Shown: one piece after another, positions 7,751 through 16,601 of the stretch
How positions within the stretch are numbered: position 1 is the stretch's first letter
Layout of the letters: every line of letters starts with the position of its first letter
Virus record (IMG/VR): IMGVR_UViG_3300005329_000012
Coordinates: 1 to 64,000 of that record
Strand: one strand, 5' to 3'
From: a virus
Length of the DNA stretch: 64,000 nt
The notes under the pieces: generated by a model
What the model saw: the letters and a program-made list of their open reading frames with translations, nothing else
Told to the model about the DNA's origin: nothing
Databases searched by the model: none
Translations under genes and position numbers: made by a program

Positions 7751-8431
7751 ATGGCTTTTCAGGTGAGCGGAACGGGCGGCGGCTACGCGGGCGGCGACAT
7801 CCTGCGCCTGAACGTCTTCACCATCTCGGCCTGGCTCTACGGCTCGAACGGCAACCCGCTGTCGAACGGCTTTGTCGCGGGGCGCCAGGCCACCACCGCC
7901 AGCGGCTCGATGCAGTACGCGCTCGCGACGCCCGGCGGCCTCCAGTGCATCGTCGCGAACCACGAGCTGTCCCAGAACTGGGGCACGGCCTTCCAGTCGT
8001 GGGGCGGCAGCGCGGGCGCCTGGTACCACGTGTACGGGTGGCACGACGGGAGCACCATCTTCGCCAGCCTGAAGCAGCTGGGCGGGTCGCAGGGCACGGC
8101 CAGCGCCTCGCACGGCACCGCCGCGCTGGACGTCTCGGGCGAGTTCACGATCGGCGACAACGGCGGCAACTCCTGGACCTACTCGCCCGGCGCGATCGCG
8201 GAGGTCGCGGTCTGGAACGTGGTCCTGAACGCGAACGAGCTGGCGTCGCTCGACGCGAAGATCCCGCCCACGAAGATCAGGCCGCAGAGCCTCGTCGGCT
8301 ACTGGCCGTGCTACGGGCGCACGTCCGAGTCGAACCAGGCGACCTCCTCGTCGCGCGAGGGCACGGCCATGAACCAGCGGTTCGGCGGCGCGGTGGTCGA
8401 CATCGGGCGCCACGCCCCCGTCGGCCGCTAG
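7751..8431 (+). CDS. LamG/concanavalin-like jelly-roll virion protein
   Basis: A 226-residue protein with an ideal ribosome site (aaggagg). The pattern FTISAWLYGS...GAWYHVYGWHDGSTIFASLKQLGG...EFTIGDN...AIAEVAVWNVVLNANELASL is that of LamG / concanavalin A-like domains, which bind sugars. It probably decorates the particle or helps adsorb to cell-wall glycans. Its stop shares a base with the next GTG start. Confidence 0.75.
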   Translation: MAFQVSGTGGGYAGGDILRLNVFTISAWLYGSNGNPLSNGFVAGRQATTASGSMQYALATPGGLQCIVANHELSQNWGTAFQSWGGSAGAWYHVYGWHDGSTIFASLKQLGGSQGTASASHGTAALDVSGEFTIGDNGGNSWTYSPGAIAEVAVWNVVLNANELASLDAKIPPTKIRPQSLVGYWPCYGRTSESNQATSSSREGTAMNQRFGGAVVDIGRHAPVGR

Positions 8432-8625
8432 TGGCCGAGGTCTACAACATGGTCGCGCGCGTCCGCCGCGACGACCTCGCGGGCGCGGACATCCGCGTCT
8501 CCAGCGCGTACCAGGGCCGCGAGCTACAGATCACGTTCCAGGACGAGAGCCCGGCCAACGTGGCCCGGGCCATCGACGCCATGATCAGGGCGCTCGTCGT
8601 GGCCCGCCGGGCCGTCAAGTCCTAG
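8431..8625 (+). CDS. Hypothetical small protein (64 aa)
   Basis: GTG at 8431 overlaps the TAG of the LamG-like gene by one base. It is a basic short alpha/beta protein (MVARVRRDDL, then a helix ending VVARRAVKS). The stop codon directly abuts the stop of the convergent leftward gene. No family recognised. Confidence 0.65.
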   Translation: MAEVYNMVARVRRDDLAGADIRVSSAYQGRELQITFQDESPANVARAIDAMIRALVVARRAVKS

Positions 8626-8940
8626 CTAGGACCAGAACCCGAAGCGGTCCGTCTCCTTCTGGCCGCACCGCTTGCAGGTGCGCTGCCGGATCTTCACGGC
8701 GCGGTGGCCCGTGTGCGCCCACGAGCGGCCCCACACGCGGCGGACCTCCTCGCGGAGCACGACGGGCTCGCCCCACCTGTGCACGTGCTTCTTCCTGCGC
8801 CTGCGCGCGCCGCGCCGGGGGACCTCCTCCTCCGGCGCGAGCGGCATCTGGCGGTAGGCCCTGCGGGCGATGCCGTCCTGGGACCAGGACGACGGGTCGC
8901 TCTTGAGGGCCTTCGCCTCGCGGTCGGACCGGCGGATCAC
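8626..8940 (-). CDS. Basic protein with possible zinc knuckle (104 aa)
   Basis: A GTG at 8940 overlaps the stop of the upstream small gene and has GGAAGG 7 bases before it, so it is preferred to a longer frame starting at 8988. The protein is very basic (RRGARRRRKKHVHRW). Near the C-terminus CKRCG, with histidines in HVHRW and HTGH, may form a zinc knuckle. Nucleic-acid binding is inferred from charge. It runs opposite to its surroundings as part of a two-gene leftward unit. Confidence 0.65.
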   Translation of the reverse strand: MIRRSDREAKALKSDPSSWSQDGIARRAYRQMPLAPEEEVPRRGARRRRKKHVHRWGEPVVLREEVRRVWGRSWAHTGHRAVKIRQRTCKRCGQKETDRFGFWS

Positions 8941-9113
8941 CGCCAGCACCTTCCGATGTGGGAGTTGCGCGAGCGCGACGACTCGCACGTGACGATCTTG
9001 TAGCAGTTGGGGCAGCGCCCCGTGGTCCGCTCGACGCCGTCCCGCTTCATCGTGGCGGCGCGTTCACGGTCCCTCTGCGCGCGGCGCTTCGCAGCGCCCT
9101 GCTCGCTGGACAT
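8937..9113 (-). CDS. Small zinc-binding basic protein (58 aa)
   Basis: Starts at the ATG at 9113 after AAGGAG at 6-base spacing and ends in TGA overlapping the next GTG. The N-terminal half is Arg/Lys-rich (AAKRRAQRDRERAATMKR). The C-terminal half has CPNC, then C and C-terminal HIGRC, a likely treble-clef or HNH-type zinc site without obvious catalytic residues. Probably a small nucleic-acid-binding protein. Confidence 0.65.
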   Translation of the reverse strand: MSSEQGAAKRRAQRDRERAATMKRDGVERTTGRCPNCYKIVTCESSRSRNSHIGRCWR

Positions 9114-9128
9114 GCATGGCTCCTTTCC

Positions 9129-9147
9129 AGGCTAGGGTATCTAGCCT
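9129..9147. promoter_or_regulatory. Inverted repeat in a divergent intergenic region
   Basis: AGGCTAG and CTAGCCT form a perfect 7-bp inverted repeat around GGTAT, just upstream of the leftward gene's ribosome site. The 112-bp region (9114-9225) separates divergent units and is locally AT-enriched. An operator or promoter overlap is plausible. No convincing -35 box was found. Confidence 0.4.
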
Positions 9148-9215
9148 ATCTGGTAGTCACGCATGTCACCTCCCTCGGGTCGCATCGCACCCATTATCGG
9201 GACCGAAGCGGGGAT

Positions 9216-9225
9216 GTAAAGAGCG
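9216..9225 (+). promoter_or_regulatory. Start-associated element (GTAAAGAGCG)
   Basis: Abuts the ATG of the 1608-residue gene at 9226. Confidence 0.45.
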
Positions 9226-12200
9226 ATGGAACTCTGGTGGGGACGGGTGGCGGCGGGCGACATGCCCCAGTTCCGCGACCCCGGCGGCGAGGTCTGGACG
9301 TGGGACCCGACCACGCATACGTACGTCAAGCGGCCCGAGAAGGCCATCCCCGACCGCTCGCACGCCTCGGGCGGCGACAACGAGCTGTTTGACCCGGCGA
9401 CGCAGACCGAGCTGCCGAAGAACCCCCTCATGGAGGGTTACATGGCGCGCACGGCCGACTTCGACTTCGGCGGTGAGGCTCCCGAGCCCGACGTCGTGTA
9501 CATGCTCCCGCCCGGCACCGACTGGGTCGTGTGGGAGGACGTGAACGGCGCGCTCAGGACCATGACCGACGAGGAGGTCGTGGAGATGGCCCGGGAGAAC
9601 CTGCGCCAGTTCGGCGGCTCCGACGTCGACCTGCTGCGCCACGACCCCCAGACGCCCGAGCAGGCGTGGGAGGTCATCAACGAGATCTGGGAGGGCGACC
9701 CGGGCGGCCGGGGCTGGCAGCTCCGCGTGCCGCAGGGCGCCCAGTGGGTCCAGATCGAGTTCCCTGGCGAGGACGACCCGCGCTGGGGCGGCGCCGACCC
9801 CCGCGTCGCGCACTTCGGCTCCGGGCAGCCGCCCGCGGGCCTGGAGGTCCGCCAGCCGGACACGGCCGTCTTCGGCGACGAGCAGATGACGGACGCCCTC
9901 AAGGAGATCGACCGCCACCTGAACCCGGACGACAGGCCCGGCGACACGACGTTCCCCGAGCACTGGGGAGCGGCCTTCGCCGAGCCCGGCCAGGTCCTCT
10001 GCCCGAACTGCCAGACGTCGACCGAGTTGCCCCAGTGCCCCCAGTGCGGCAAGGGGCTCAAGCCCGAGTGGGACAAGCGCGGGGAGACCGACCCGAACGA
10101 GACCGACTTCGCGGGCCAGGTCGTGAGGCACCCAGACGGCATGCCCGACCGCGCGCCCAAGCGCAACCGCATGAAGACGGACGACACGTACCCGAGCATG
10201 CTGTCGTCCTGGAGGCCGCGCCCCGGCGAGAAGGTGCACCTGCTCGGCCAGGAGACCGTGACCGGGACGTACATGGGTCCTGCGAACCTCGGCGGCGGCA
10301 CGATGGCGTCCGTCCTCTGGGACTCGGGCGACCGGAGCCCGGTGGCGTACGCCCAGCTGACGTCCGGCCCCGCCGCGCCGGACAGCATGGGCGTATACCC
10401 GGTCGCCAAGCAGGCGGCCGACGACTGGGGCCTCGACGCCTTCAGCGACCGGACCGAGGTCGGCAAGTGGATCCAGGACGTCACCGGCCAGCTCCACGCG
10501 ACCGCGGACTACGGCGGCGAGAACCACGAGCAGCTCGCGCAGGAGTGGGGCCTGGACTGGAACAGCGACATCGGCGCGCTCGGCTCGGTCTTCGACGACG
10601 GCTCGGCCGACACGCAGTGGGTCAAGCAGGGCTTCCAGTTCGACCCGAAGGCGGTCGAGCCCAACCTCCAGTCGATCTTCCAGCAGCCGCTCGGAGGCAA
10701 GCTCGTGCACCTGAACCCGCCCGCGGGCGAGGCGCAGCAGAAGGAGGACGCCTTCCAGCCGTTCGAGATCAGGGCGGGCCAGTGGATCTTCCCGCCCGGC
10801 GTCCCCGCGGCGACCGGCGTCGCGTGGGTCAAGGAGCGCAGCGACGGCGTCCAGTTCCGGCCCGGCATGGTCCTGGTCGCGGAGCACCTTCAGCCCGACG
10901 ACTTCCACCTGTACTCGCAGCGCCCGGCCGCGATCATCACCGCCACGGGCGGCTCGACCTCGCACGCCGCGCTCATCGCGCGCGAGCAGGGGTGGCCGGT
11001 CGTGATCGGCATCGGCGGCGACGCCTACAGCAAAATCGAGACCGGCAACTACGTAAAGGTTGACAACGCGGGGCAGACGACGAACCCGCGAACAATCACA
11101 GTGATGCCCACGCCAAACCAGCAGAACTCACAGTCGGTCTGGGACTCCATCCTGAGGTACCGCCAGGACCAGGAGCGAAACCAGCCCTCCCTCAGGCCGT
11201 CCCTCCCGGGCGCCTTCGGGGGCCTCGTCCAGGCCGTCGCGGCCCGGGTGGCCGCCGCCCCCTCCCTCGACTCGTGCCCCGACTGCGGCGGCCCGCTGAC
11301 GGAGCGCGGCGACGAGAAGATCTGCCACGACTGCGGCACCAGGCAGCCGATCATCGCGCTCAGGGCGGCCACGGCCGCCGTCAAGGCGCCGATGGTCAAC
11401 AGCGCGACCGGCGAGCCCTTCGAGGGTCTCCTGGTCGTCGCGTCCGTGCACGGCCAGGGCGTCGGCTACCTCGTGGGCGAGCCGTACGGCGAGGGCTACC
11501 GCACCGACTACATCTACGTCGACCCGTCCTTCCGGCGCGGCGGCATCGGCAAGCAGCTCGCCGCCACCGCGCGCGAGAACGGCCTCATCCCCTACGTCAC
11601 CCAGCCCGACCAGGTCTACAGCGACTCCGGCGCGGCCCTCGCGGGCGCGCTCTACGGCCACCACTCGCTCTCGCGCACCGCGCGCAGGGCGGTCGGCGGA
11701 CCGGCGCTCGCCGTACCGGCCGAGGCGCTCCTCGGCGGCGGTGCCGCCGCTGGCGGCGCTGCGGGCGGCGGCGGCCTCATGGCCGGTCTCATGGGCGGCG
11801 GCGAGGGCGTCAGTGGCATCGGCGGCCTGATGCGCGGCGCGATGAACCCCGGCAGCTTCCTCCAGGGCCAGGGCCTCAGGAGCCTCATCCCGGGCCAGGG
11901 AGGCCCGGCAGGCCCGAGCCCGAACGCGAGCGTCCCGCCGGAGGGTCCGACGGGCGCGGGCACGTTCGCGCACTTCCTCTACGCCGACACGTTCGGCGAG
12001 GAGGAGACCGGCAGGGCCACCAAGAACCGCGGGGAGAACAGCGACCCCGACACCGCTTCGAGCACCGGCATCGAGGGCGAGAAGGAGCACGGCGACTCGC
12101 CCGAGCAGCTCAAGGACGTGGACGGCGGCCCCGCGAAGGGCATGTCCGACGCCACGGACCCGTACGGCGACCCCGACCACTGGAGCGACGAGCAGAAGGA

Positions 12201-14052
12201 CGCCGTCCGCGCCTTCGAGGTCAACCTCCCGCTCATCCAGGACTTCGCGGAGAGCGAGGACTCGGGCGCCGACCACCCGATCATCCAGGCGATCGACGCG
12301 ATGCTGGAGGACGCTTTCCCCGGCTACAAGGAGCTGGGAGACGGAGGAGAGGAGCCGGATGGTGAACAGGTGGAGTCGCTTGAGGAGCTTTCAGGAAAGG
12401 ATCTCGACGGCGACGACGAGGCTGGAGAGGGCGAGGAGCACAAGGACGCCGTACAGGAAGGTCCCGATGAGGATGAGGACGAGGAAGACGAGCTGAGCAA
12501 GCTCGGCGGCGCCCCGGTCGTGGACATGGGCGGCTACGGGATCATCGACCCGTACTCGCGCCCCGGCCAGGGCGGCGGGCAGCTCGGCGAGATGGGCCTG
12601 GTGACGGACGCCCAGGGCAACGTCGTCGGGCAGTTCATCCGCCACAACGACAACGGCACGATCAAGATCCTGACCGGCGAGGGCTACAAGGACGTGGACC
12701 CGCGCTCGGTCACGGTCCAGAAGGCCGCGAGCGAGCTGTTCCGGCACGCCGACTTCGCCCCGCCGTTCGGCAACGACGCGCAGCAGACGCCTCCCGTCAC
12801 GGGAGTGCCGACCTGCCCGACGTGCGGCCAGAACCACATGCCGGGCACGCCGTGCCCGACGGGCGGCGTCCAGCAGCCCCAGGCGCAGCCGATGGTCGGC
12901 ATGCAGCCGATGGTGCAGCCGGGCGTCCAGCCCAAGGTCGTGACGCACGCGACCGAGTCGCACATCGCCAAGTGGGCCGACACGGAGGGCAACCCCCTCA
13001 AGGTCGGCGCCGACTACGAGCTTCGCTCCCCCGGCTACGCTGTCCCCGACTACGTCGTCGTGGACCACGTCCTGCCGGACAAGCTGGTCTACACGATCAC
13101 GTCCGGCGACATGAAGTACCGGGACAGCCTCACGGCGAAGGAGGTCCGCACCCAGGGCCTTGAGTTCGCCCCGAAGGTCGAGGGGCCGACCTCGAAGGAC
13201 GGCTTCGAGGCAACCGCGGCGCACGGGGACTTCCCCGACGACGGCGGCTTCGCCCCGGGCCTCGGCCCCGACGCCGACCTGCCGATGGAGCTTCCCGAGG
13301 ACTTCCCGCTCGTCTGCCCGAACTGCGGCGGCGGCGCCAGGGCTGGCGCCACGGCCTGCCCGCACTGCGGCTCGCGCGACATCAAGCCCGGCATCGAGAG
13401 CCCGATCTACGACGAGGCCCCGGTCAGGCCCGGAGCCGACCCGATCCCCCAGGTGGACGACCTGACCGAGCCCCCGACCAGGGTGAGCACGGCGATCATC
13501 CCGGGCCAGGGGCAGGGCGGCGCCTACCCCGACGCGGGCCATCTCGCGGAGTGGGAGGCGGCGACCCGCAACCAGAGCGACGCCGAGCTGAGGCAGATGA
13601 TCTCCTCGGGCAAGCTCAGTCCCGAGGCCGTGGCCTTCGTGCAGCAGAAGCTCCAGGAGCGCGCGCGCATGCAGCCGCAGCGCCCGAGCTACCGCGAGAC
13701 GCTCCAGGACCAGGCGGGCCGCGGCCTGCCGATGGGCCAGTACTACCCGCCCGGCGACCCGCGCAGGACGCAGGGCTCCGCCGAGCCCGAGGCGTTCGAG
13801 GGCCTGGAGGACTACACCGGCTCGTTCAAGGGCGACAGCCCGGACGACCGCTCGTGGCTCATGGAGGGCTCGCCCGGGCAGGGCGTGGACGTGGACCCGG
13901 CCCTGATGGCGAAGCTGGCGGGCAAGGACTTCTCGCCGCGCGAGCAGCGCGAGTTCATCGACGAGAGCGGCGAAGCCCGCAACCTGGGCAAGCTCGACCT
14001 CGACGGCACGCACTACATCGCTGACGAGACCGACAGCGCCTTCAACTGGTAG
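9226..14052 (+). CDS. Giant multidomain protein: PEP-utiliser swivelling domain, GNAT-like motif, four zinc ribbons
   Basis: A 1608-residue protein. Residues about 258-280: zinc ribbon (CPNC...CPQC). Residues about 545-600: TGGSTSHAALIAREQGWPVV matches the swivelling phosphohistidine domain of PEP synthase, pyruvate phosphate dikinase and rifampicin phosphotransferase, with H580 as the phospho-acceptor; no ATP-grasp or PEP-barrel partner is visible. Residues 683-705: second zinc ribbon. Residues about 761-786: VDPSFRRGGIGKQL, the acetyl-CoA loop of GNAT acetyltransferases. Residues 838-868 are Gly-rich and 920-1090 very acidic. Two more zinc ribbons lie near 1196 and 1364-1382. The position before collar and capsid genes suggests a virion or assembly protein, perhaps ejected (inference). 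Confidence 0.6.
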   Translation: MELWWGRVAAGDMPQFRDPGGEVWTWDPTTHTYVKRPEKAIPDRSHASGGDNELFDPATQTELPKNPLMEGYMARTADFDFGGEAPEPDVVYMLPPGTDWVVWEDVNGALRTMTDEEVVEMARENLRQFGGSDVDLLRHDPQTPEQAWEVINEIWEGDPGGRGWQLRVPQGAQWVQIEFPGEDDPRWGGADPRVAHFGSGQPPAGLEVRQPDTAVFGDEQMTDALKEIDRHLNPDDRPGDTTFPEHWGAAFAEPGQVLCPNCQTSTELPQCPQCGKGLKPEWDKRGETDPNETDFAGQVVRHPDGMPDRAPKRNRMKTDDTYPSMLSSWRPRPGEKVHLLGQETVTGTYMGPANLGGGTMASVLWDSGDRSPVAYAQLTSGPAAPDSMGVYPVAKQAADDWGLDAFSDRTEVGKWIQDVTGQLHATADYGGENHEQLAQEWGLDWNSDIGALGSVFDDGSADTQWVKQGFQFDPKAVEPNLQSIFQQPLGGKLVHLNPPAGEAQQKEDAFQPFEIRAGQWIFPPGVPAATGVAWVKERSDGVQFRPGMVLVAEHLQPDDFHLYSQRPAAIITATGGSTSHAALIAREQGWPVVIGIGGDAYSKIETGNYVKVDNAGQTTNPRTITVMPTPNQQNSQSVWDSILRYRQDQERNQPSLRPSLPGAFGGLVQAVAARVAAAPSLDSCPDCGGPLTERGDEKICHDCGTRQPIIALRAATAAVKAPMVNSATGEPFEGLLVVASVHGQGVGYLVGEPYGEGYRTDYIYVDPSFRRGGIGKQLAATARENGLIPYVTQPDQVYSDSGAALAGALYGHHSLSRTARRAVGGPALAVPAEALLGGGAAAGGAAGGGGLMAGLMGGGEGVSGIGGLMRGAMNPGSFLQGQGLRSLIPGQGGPAGPSPNASVPPEGPTGAGTFAHFLYADTFGEEETGRATKNRGENSDPDTASSTGIEGEKEHGDSPEQLKDVDGGPAKGMSDATDPYGDPDHWSDEQKDAVRAFEVNLPLIQDFAESEDSGADHPIIQAIDAMLEDAFPGYKELGDGGEEPDGEQVESLEELSGKDLDGDDEAGEGEEHKDAVQEGPDEDEDEEDELSKLGGAPVVDMGGYGIIDPYSRPGQGGGQLGEMGLVTDAQGNVVGQFIRHNDNGTIKILTGEGYKDVDPRSVTVQKAASELFRHADFAPPFGNDAQQTPPVTGVPTCPTCGQNHMPGTPCPTGGVQQPQAQPMVGMQPMVQPGVQPKVVTHATESHIAKWADTEGNPLKVGADYELRSPGYAVPDYVVVDHVLPDKLVYTITSGDMKYRDSLTAKEVRTQGLEFAPKVEGPTSKDGFEATAAHGDFPDDGGFAPGLGPDADLPMELPEDFPLVCPNCGGGARAGATACPHCGSRDIKPGIESPIYDEAPVRPGADPIPQVDDLTEPPTRVSTAIIPGQGQGGAYPDAGHLAEWEAATRNQSDAELRQMISSGKLSPEAVAFVQQKLQERARMQPQRPSYRETLQDQAGRGLPMGQYYPPGDPRRTQGSAEPEAFEGLEDYTGSFKGDSPDDRSWLMEGSPGQGVDVDPALMAKLAGKDFSPREQREFIDESGEARNLGKLDLDGTHYIADETDSAFNW

Positions 14053-14063
14053 CGTCCTAGCCC

Positions 14064-14075
14064 CTAAGGGGTGAC
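14064..14075 (+). promoter_or_regulatory. Start-associated element (CTAAGGGGTGAC)
   Basis: Abuts the ATG at 14076, first of three collar paralogues. AAGGGGTGA also resembles an extended Shine-Dalgarno. Confidence 0.5.
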
Positions 14076-14861
14076 ATGGCGCCCCGTTGGAGCAACCCGT
14101 CCGGAGAGCGAGGCGGCCGGAGGTTCAGGGTCTGGCCCGACGGGGCGGACCACTACAACCACTCCGAGCACACCGCGAACTGGGACATGATCGACGCCAT
14201 CATCGGCGTCCCCGAGGACGGCTCCGAGTGGCCGACGACGACAGGCGTCGACGGCGGCATCTACCAGGAGGTCCAGGCGCTCCAGCTCACGACCCTGCCG
14301 CTCGGCATGGTCATCCCGTGGTTCAGGGTCTCCGCAGGCGTGCCGGTCCCCGGCGCGTTCGAGGTATGCGACGGCCGGACCATCACCCAGGCCAGCCACG
14401 ACTTCGGCGCCATCGGCTCCATCACCCTCCCCGACATGAGGAACCGCTTCGCGCTCGGGGCCTCGGCGGCCAAGTCGATCGGCGACCCCGCCGTCGCGTA
14501 CGACCACGCCGACGTCAACACCGCGGCGGGCGCGCCCGGCCCGCAGGGGCTCGGCGGCTCGAACACGCAGACCCTCACGGTGGCCCAGATGGCCGCCCAC
14601 ACCCACTCGGGCAGCAAGACCGGCTGGGGGCCGCACGGGCTGTACTACGGGTACCAGACGCCGCTCAACACGGCCGACTACGACATCGTGCGGGGACCCG
14701 GCGGCGGCATGCAGCCCGACTCGGGCGACGGCGGCTGGGAGGTCGGGCGGCACCGGCACATCATCAACAGCCTCACGCCGGTCGGCGCGGGGACCGCGCA
14801 CGAGAACCGGCCGAGGCACTACGGCCTGATCTTCCTGGCGAAGGTGAGGCACGGTGGCTGA
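14076..14861 (+). CDS. Tail-collar-domain fibre protein, paralogue 1
   Basis: A 261-residue protein. It begins with a motif shared by the next two genes (RWSNPSG...FRVWP...NWD.IDAIIG), probably a particle-attachment segment. The central phage tail-collar pattern follows: VIPWFR, FEVCDGRTI, LPDMRNRFALGA, then AAHTHSGSKTGW and an AHENRP..YGLIFLAKV end. Collar-domain proteins form short trimeric fibre tips that contact the host surface. Overlaps paralogue 2 by 8 bp. Confidence 0.8.
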   Translation: MAPRWSNPSGERGGRRFRVWPDGADHYNHSEHTANWDMIDAIIGVPEDGSEWPTTTGVDGGIYQEVQALQLTTLPLGMVIPWFRVSAGVPVPGAFEVCDGRTITQASHDFGAIGSITLPDMRNRFALGASAAKSIGDPAVAYDHADVNTAAGAPGPQGLGGSNTQTLTVAQMAAHTHSGSKTGWGPHGLYYGYQTPLNTADYDIVRGPGGGMQPDSGDGGWEVGRHRHIINSLTPVGAGTAHENRPRHYGLIFLAKVRHGG

Positions 14862-15759
14862 CCGCTGGAGCAACCCGTCCGCGGGCGAGGGCGTCAACAG
14901 GTTCCGCGTCTGGCCGCTGGCGACCGACAGCTACGACAGCGACGAGTTCGCGGCCAACTGGGACAAGCTGGACGCGATCCTCGGCTACCCGCTGGAGGGC
15001 ACCTGGCCGCCCACGCTCGGCGTCGGCGGCGGCATCTACCGCGAGATCGAGATCGCCAAGGACGCGGCGGTCCCGCTCGGCGTCGTCTTCCCGTGGTACC
15101 GCCCGCACTCGTCCATCGCCCTGCCCTCGGGCGCGGTCCCGTGCGACGGCTCGGCCATCACGGCCGCGAACCACAGCTTCCCCGGCGGCGGCACCATCAC
15201 CGTCCCGGACCTCCGCAACGCCTTCGTGCTCGGCGCCGACGCCAGCAAGGCCGCCGGGGCCGCGGCGGCCGCGGCGGGCACCCCGGCCGCGGACACGGCC
15301 GCTGGCGCCCCCGGCCCGCAGGCGACGGGCGGCTCCAACGCGGTCGCCATGACCAAGGACTCGCTCCCGCTGCACAAGCACACGGGGAGCCTCACCGGCT
15401 GGTCGCCGAGGCTCCTGGACTACTTCAACCAGGGCGGCTGGAACGGCGCGACCTACGCGGAGCAGACCGCCAACAACTACCAGGTGCTCGACAACCGCGA
15501 CGAGGCCATCGCGCAGTGCGGCCCGCCGGGCTGCTACTGGTCCCCCGACAACTTCGGCCCGGTGATCACCGCGGTCGGCAACTTCGAGTACCAGGGCGCG
15601 GGCGGCTCCAACGCCTCCGCGGGCGCGGGCGGCTGGGACGACGGCCAGGACCGCCACTCCCTCGGCGCGCTGTCGAGCGAGGGGTCGGGCGCCGCGCACG
15701 AGAACCGGCCGCAGTACGTCGGCCTGATCTGGCTCGTGAAGGTGAAGGTGAGCGACTGA
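14854..15759 (+). CDS. Tail-collar-domain fibre protein, paralogue 2
   Basis: The GTG start at 14854 overlaps paralogue 1. Its 301 residues repeat the same plan: RWSNPS, NWDKLDAILG, FPWYRP, VPCDGSAI, VPDLRNAFVLGA, LHKHTGSLTGW and AHENRPQYVGLIWLVKV. The segment after the HxH strand is longer than in paralogues 1 and 3 and carries extra Asn/Gly-rich sequence, the expected place for receptor-specific divergence. Ends in an ATGA-type overlap with paralogue 3. Confidence 0.8.
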   Translation: MADRWSNPSAGEGVNRFRVWPLATDSYDSDEFAANWDKLDAILGYPLEGTWPPTLGVGGGIYREIEIAKDAAVPLGVVFPWYRPHSSIALPSGAVPCDGSAITAANHSFPGGGTITVPDLRNAFVLGADASKAAGAAAAAAGTPAADTAAGAPGPQATGGSNAVAMTKDSLPLHKHTGSLTGWSPRLLDYFNQGGWNGATYAEQTANNYQVLDNRDEAIAQCGPPGCYWSPDNFGPVITAVGNFEYQGAGGSNASAGAGGWDDGQDRHSLGALSSEGSGAAHENRPQYVGLIWLVKVKVSD

Positions 15760-16532
15760 TGGCCGACCGCTGGAGCAACCCCTCCGGGGCGCACGACATC
15801 GAGCGGTTCCGCGTCTGGCCCGCCGGGACGGACTCGTACGACCACGCCGAGCTGGCCGACAACTGGGACAAGCTCGACGCCATCATCGGCATCCCGTCCA
15901 CGGGCATCTGGCCCTCGTCCGAGGGCCTGGGCGGCGGCATCTACGGCGAGATCACCAGCGCCAAGGCGGCGGCCATCCCCGTCGGCGCCTGCTTCCCCTG
16001 GTTCCGCCCGAGCACGAGCATGGCGGTCCCCGAGGGCTACGTCATCTGCGACGGCCAGACCGTCAGCGACCACGAGGTACTGAACGTGACCGGCTCGTTC
16101 AGCGCGCCGGACCTGCGCAACCGCTTCATCATCGGCGCGTCGGCGACCACGCCGGTCGGCACCGCGAGCGCGGACGCCGCGTCGGCCAACGTCAACATCA
16201 CCCTCGGCGCCCCCGGCCCGGGCGGCGTCGGCGGCCTCAACTCCGTCGTCCTGACGGCGGACAACCTGGCCCCGCACCAGCACGCGGGCAGCGTCACCGG
16301 CTGGTCCCCGCCCAAGAAGACCTGGTACCAGGACGTCGGCGAGGCGGGCCAGTACGAGGTCCAGAAGGCCGGGCCGGGCAAGACCGTCGGCCAGGGCGGC
16401 GGCGGCTACGGCGCCGGGCGGCACCGCCACTACCTGAACGACCTGGCGGCCGACGGCGGCGGCAAGCCGCACGAGAACCGGCCCCGCTGGGTCGGCCTGA
16501 TCTGGATCATGAAGGTCCGGAACGCCAGGTAG
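15759..16532 (+). CDS. Tail-collar-domain fibre protein, paralogue 3
   Basis: The ATG at 15759 overlaps the TGA of paralogue 2. Its 257 residues have the same RWSNPSG head, FPWFRP, VICDGQTV, APDLRNRFIIGA, PHQHAGSVTGW and HENRPRWVGLIWIMKV landmarks. Together the three form a tandem family that arose by duplication. They may assemble as a heteromeric fibre or provide alternative tips (inference). Confidence 0.8.
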   Translation: MADRWSNPSGAHDIERFRVWPAGTDSYDHAELADNWDKLDAIIGIPSTGIWPSSEGLGGGIYGEITSAKAAAIPVGACFPWFRPSTSMAVPEGYVICDGQTVSDHEVLNVTGSFSAPDLRNRFIIGASATTPVGTASADAASANVNITLGAPGPGGVGGLNSVVLTADNLAPHQHAGSVTGWSPPKKTWYQDVGEAGQYEVQKAGPGKTVGQGGGGYGAGRHRHYLNDLAADGGGKPHENRPRWVGLIWIMKVRNAR

Positions 16533-16563
16533 GCGAACACTAGTTTCGCGCGGCCCGCGAGCC

Positions 16564-16575
16564 GTAAGTAGCGAC
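16564..16575 (+). promoter_or_regulatory. Start-associated-type element with a leader (GTAAGTAGCGAC)
   Basis: Same core as at 52471, but 26 bases upstream of the ATG at 16602, which has its own GAGAG ribosome site. The separation argues that the element acts in transcription, not as a ribosome site. Confidence 0.5.
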
Positions 16576-16601
16576 ACTCCCTCCCACGAGACTGAGAGAC
16601 G

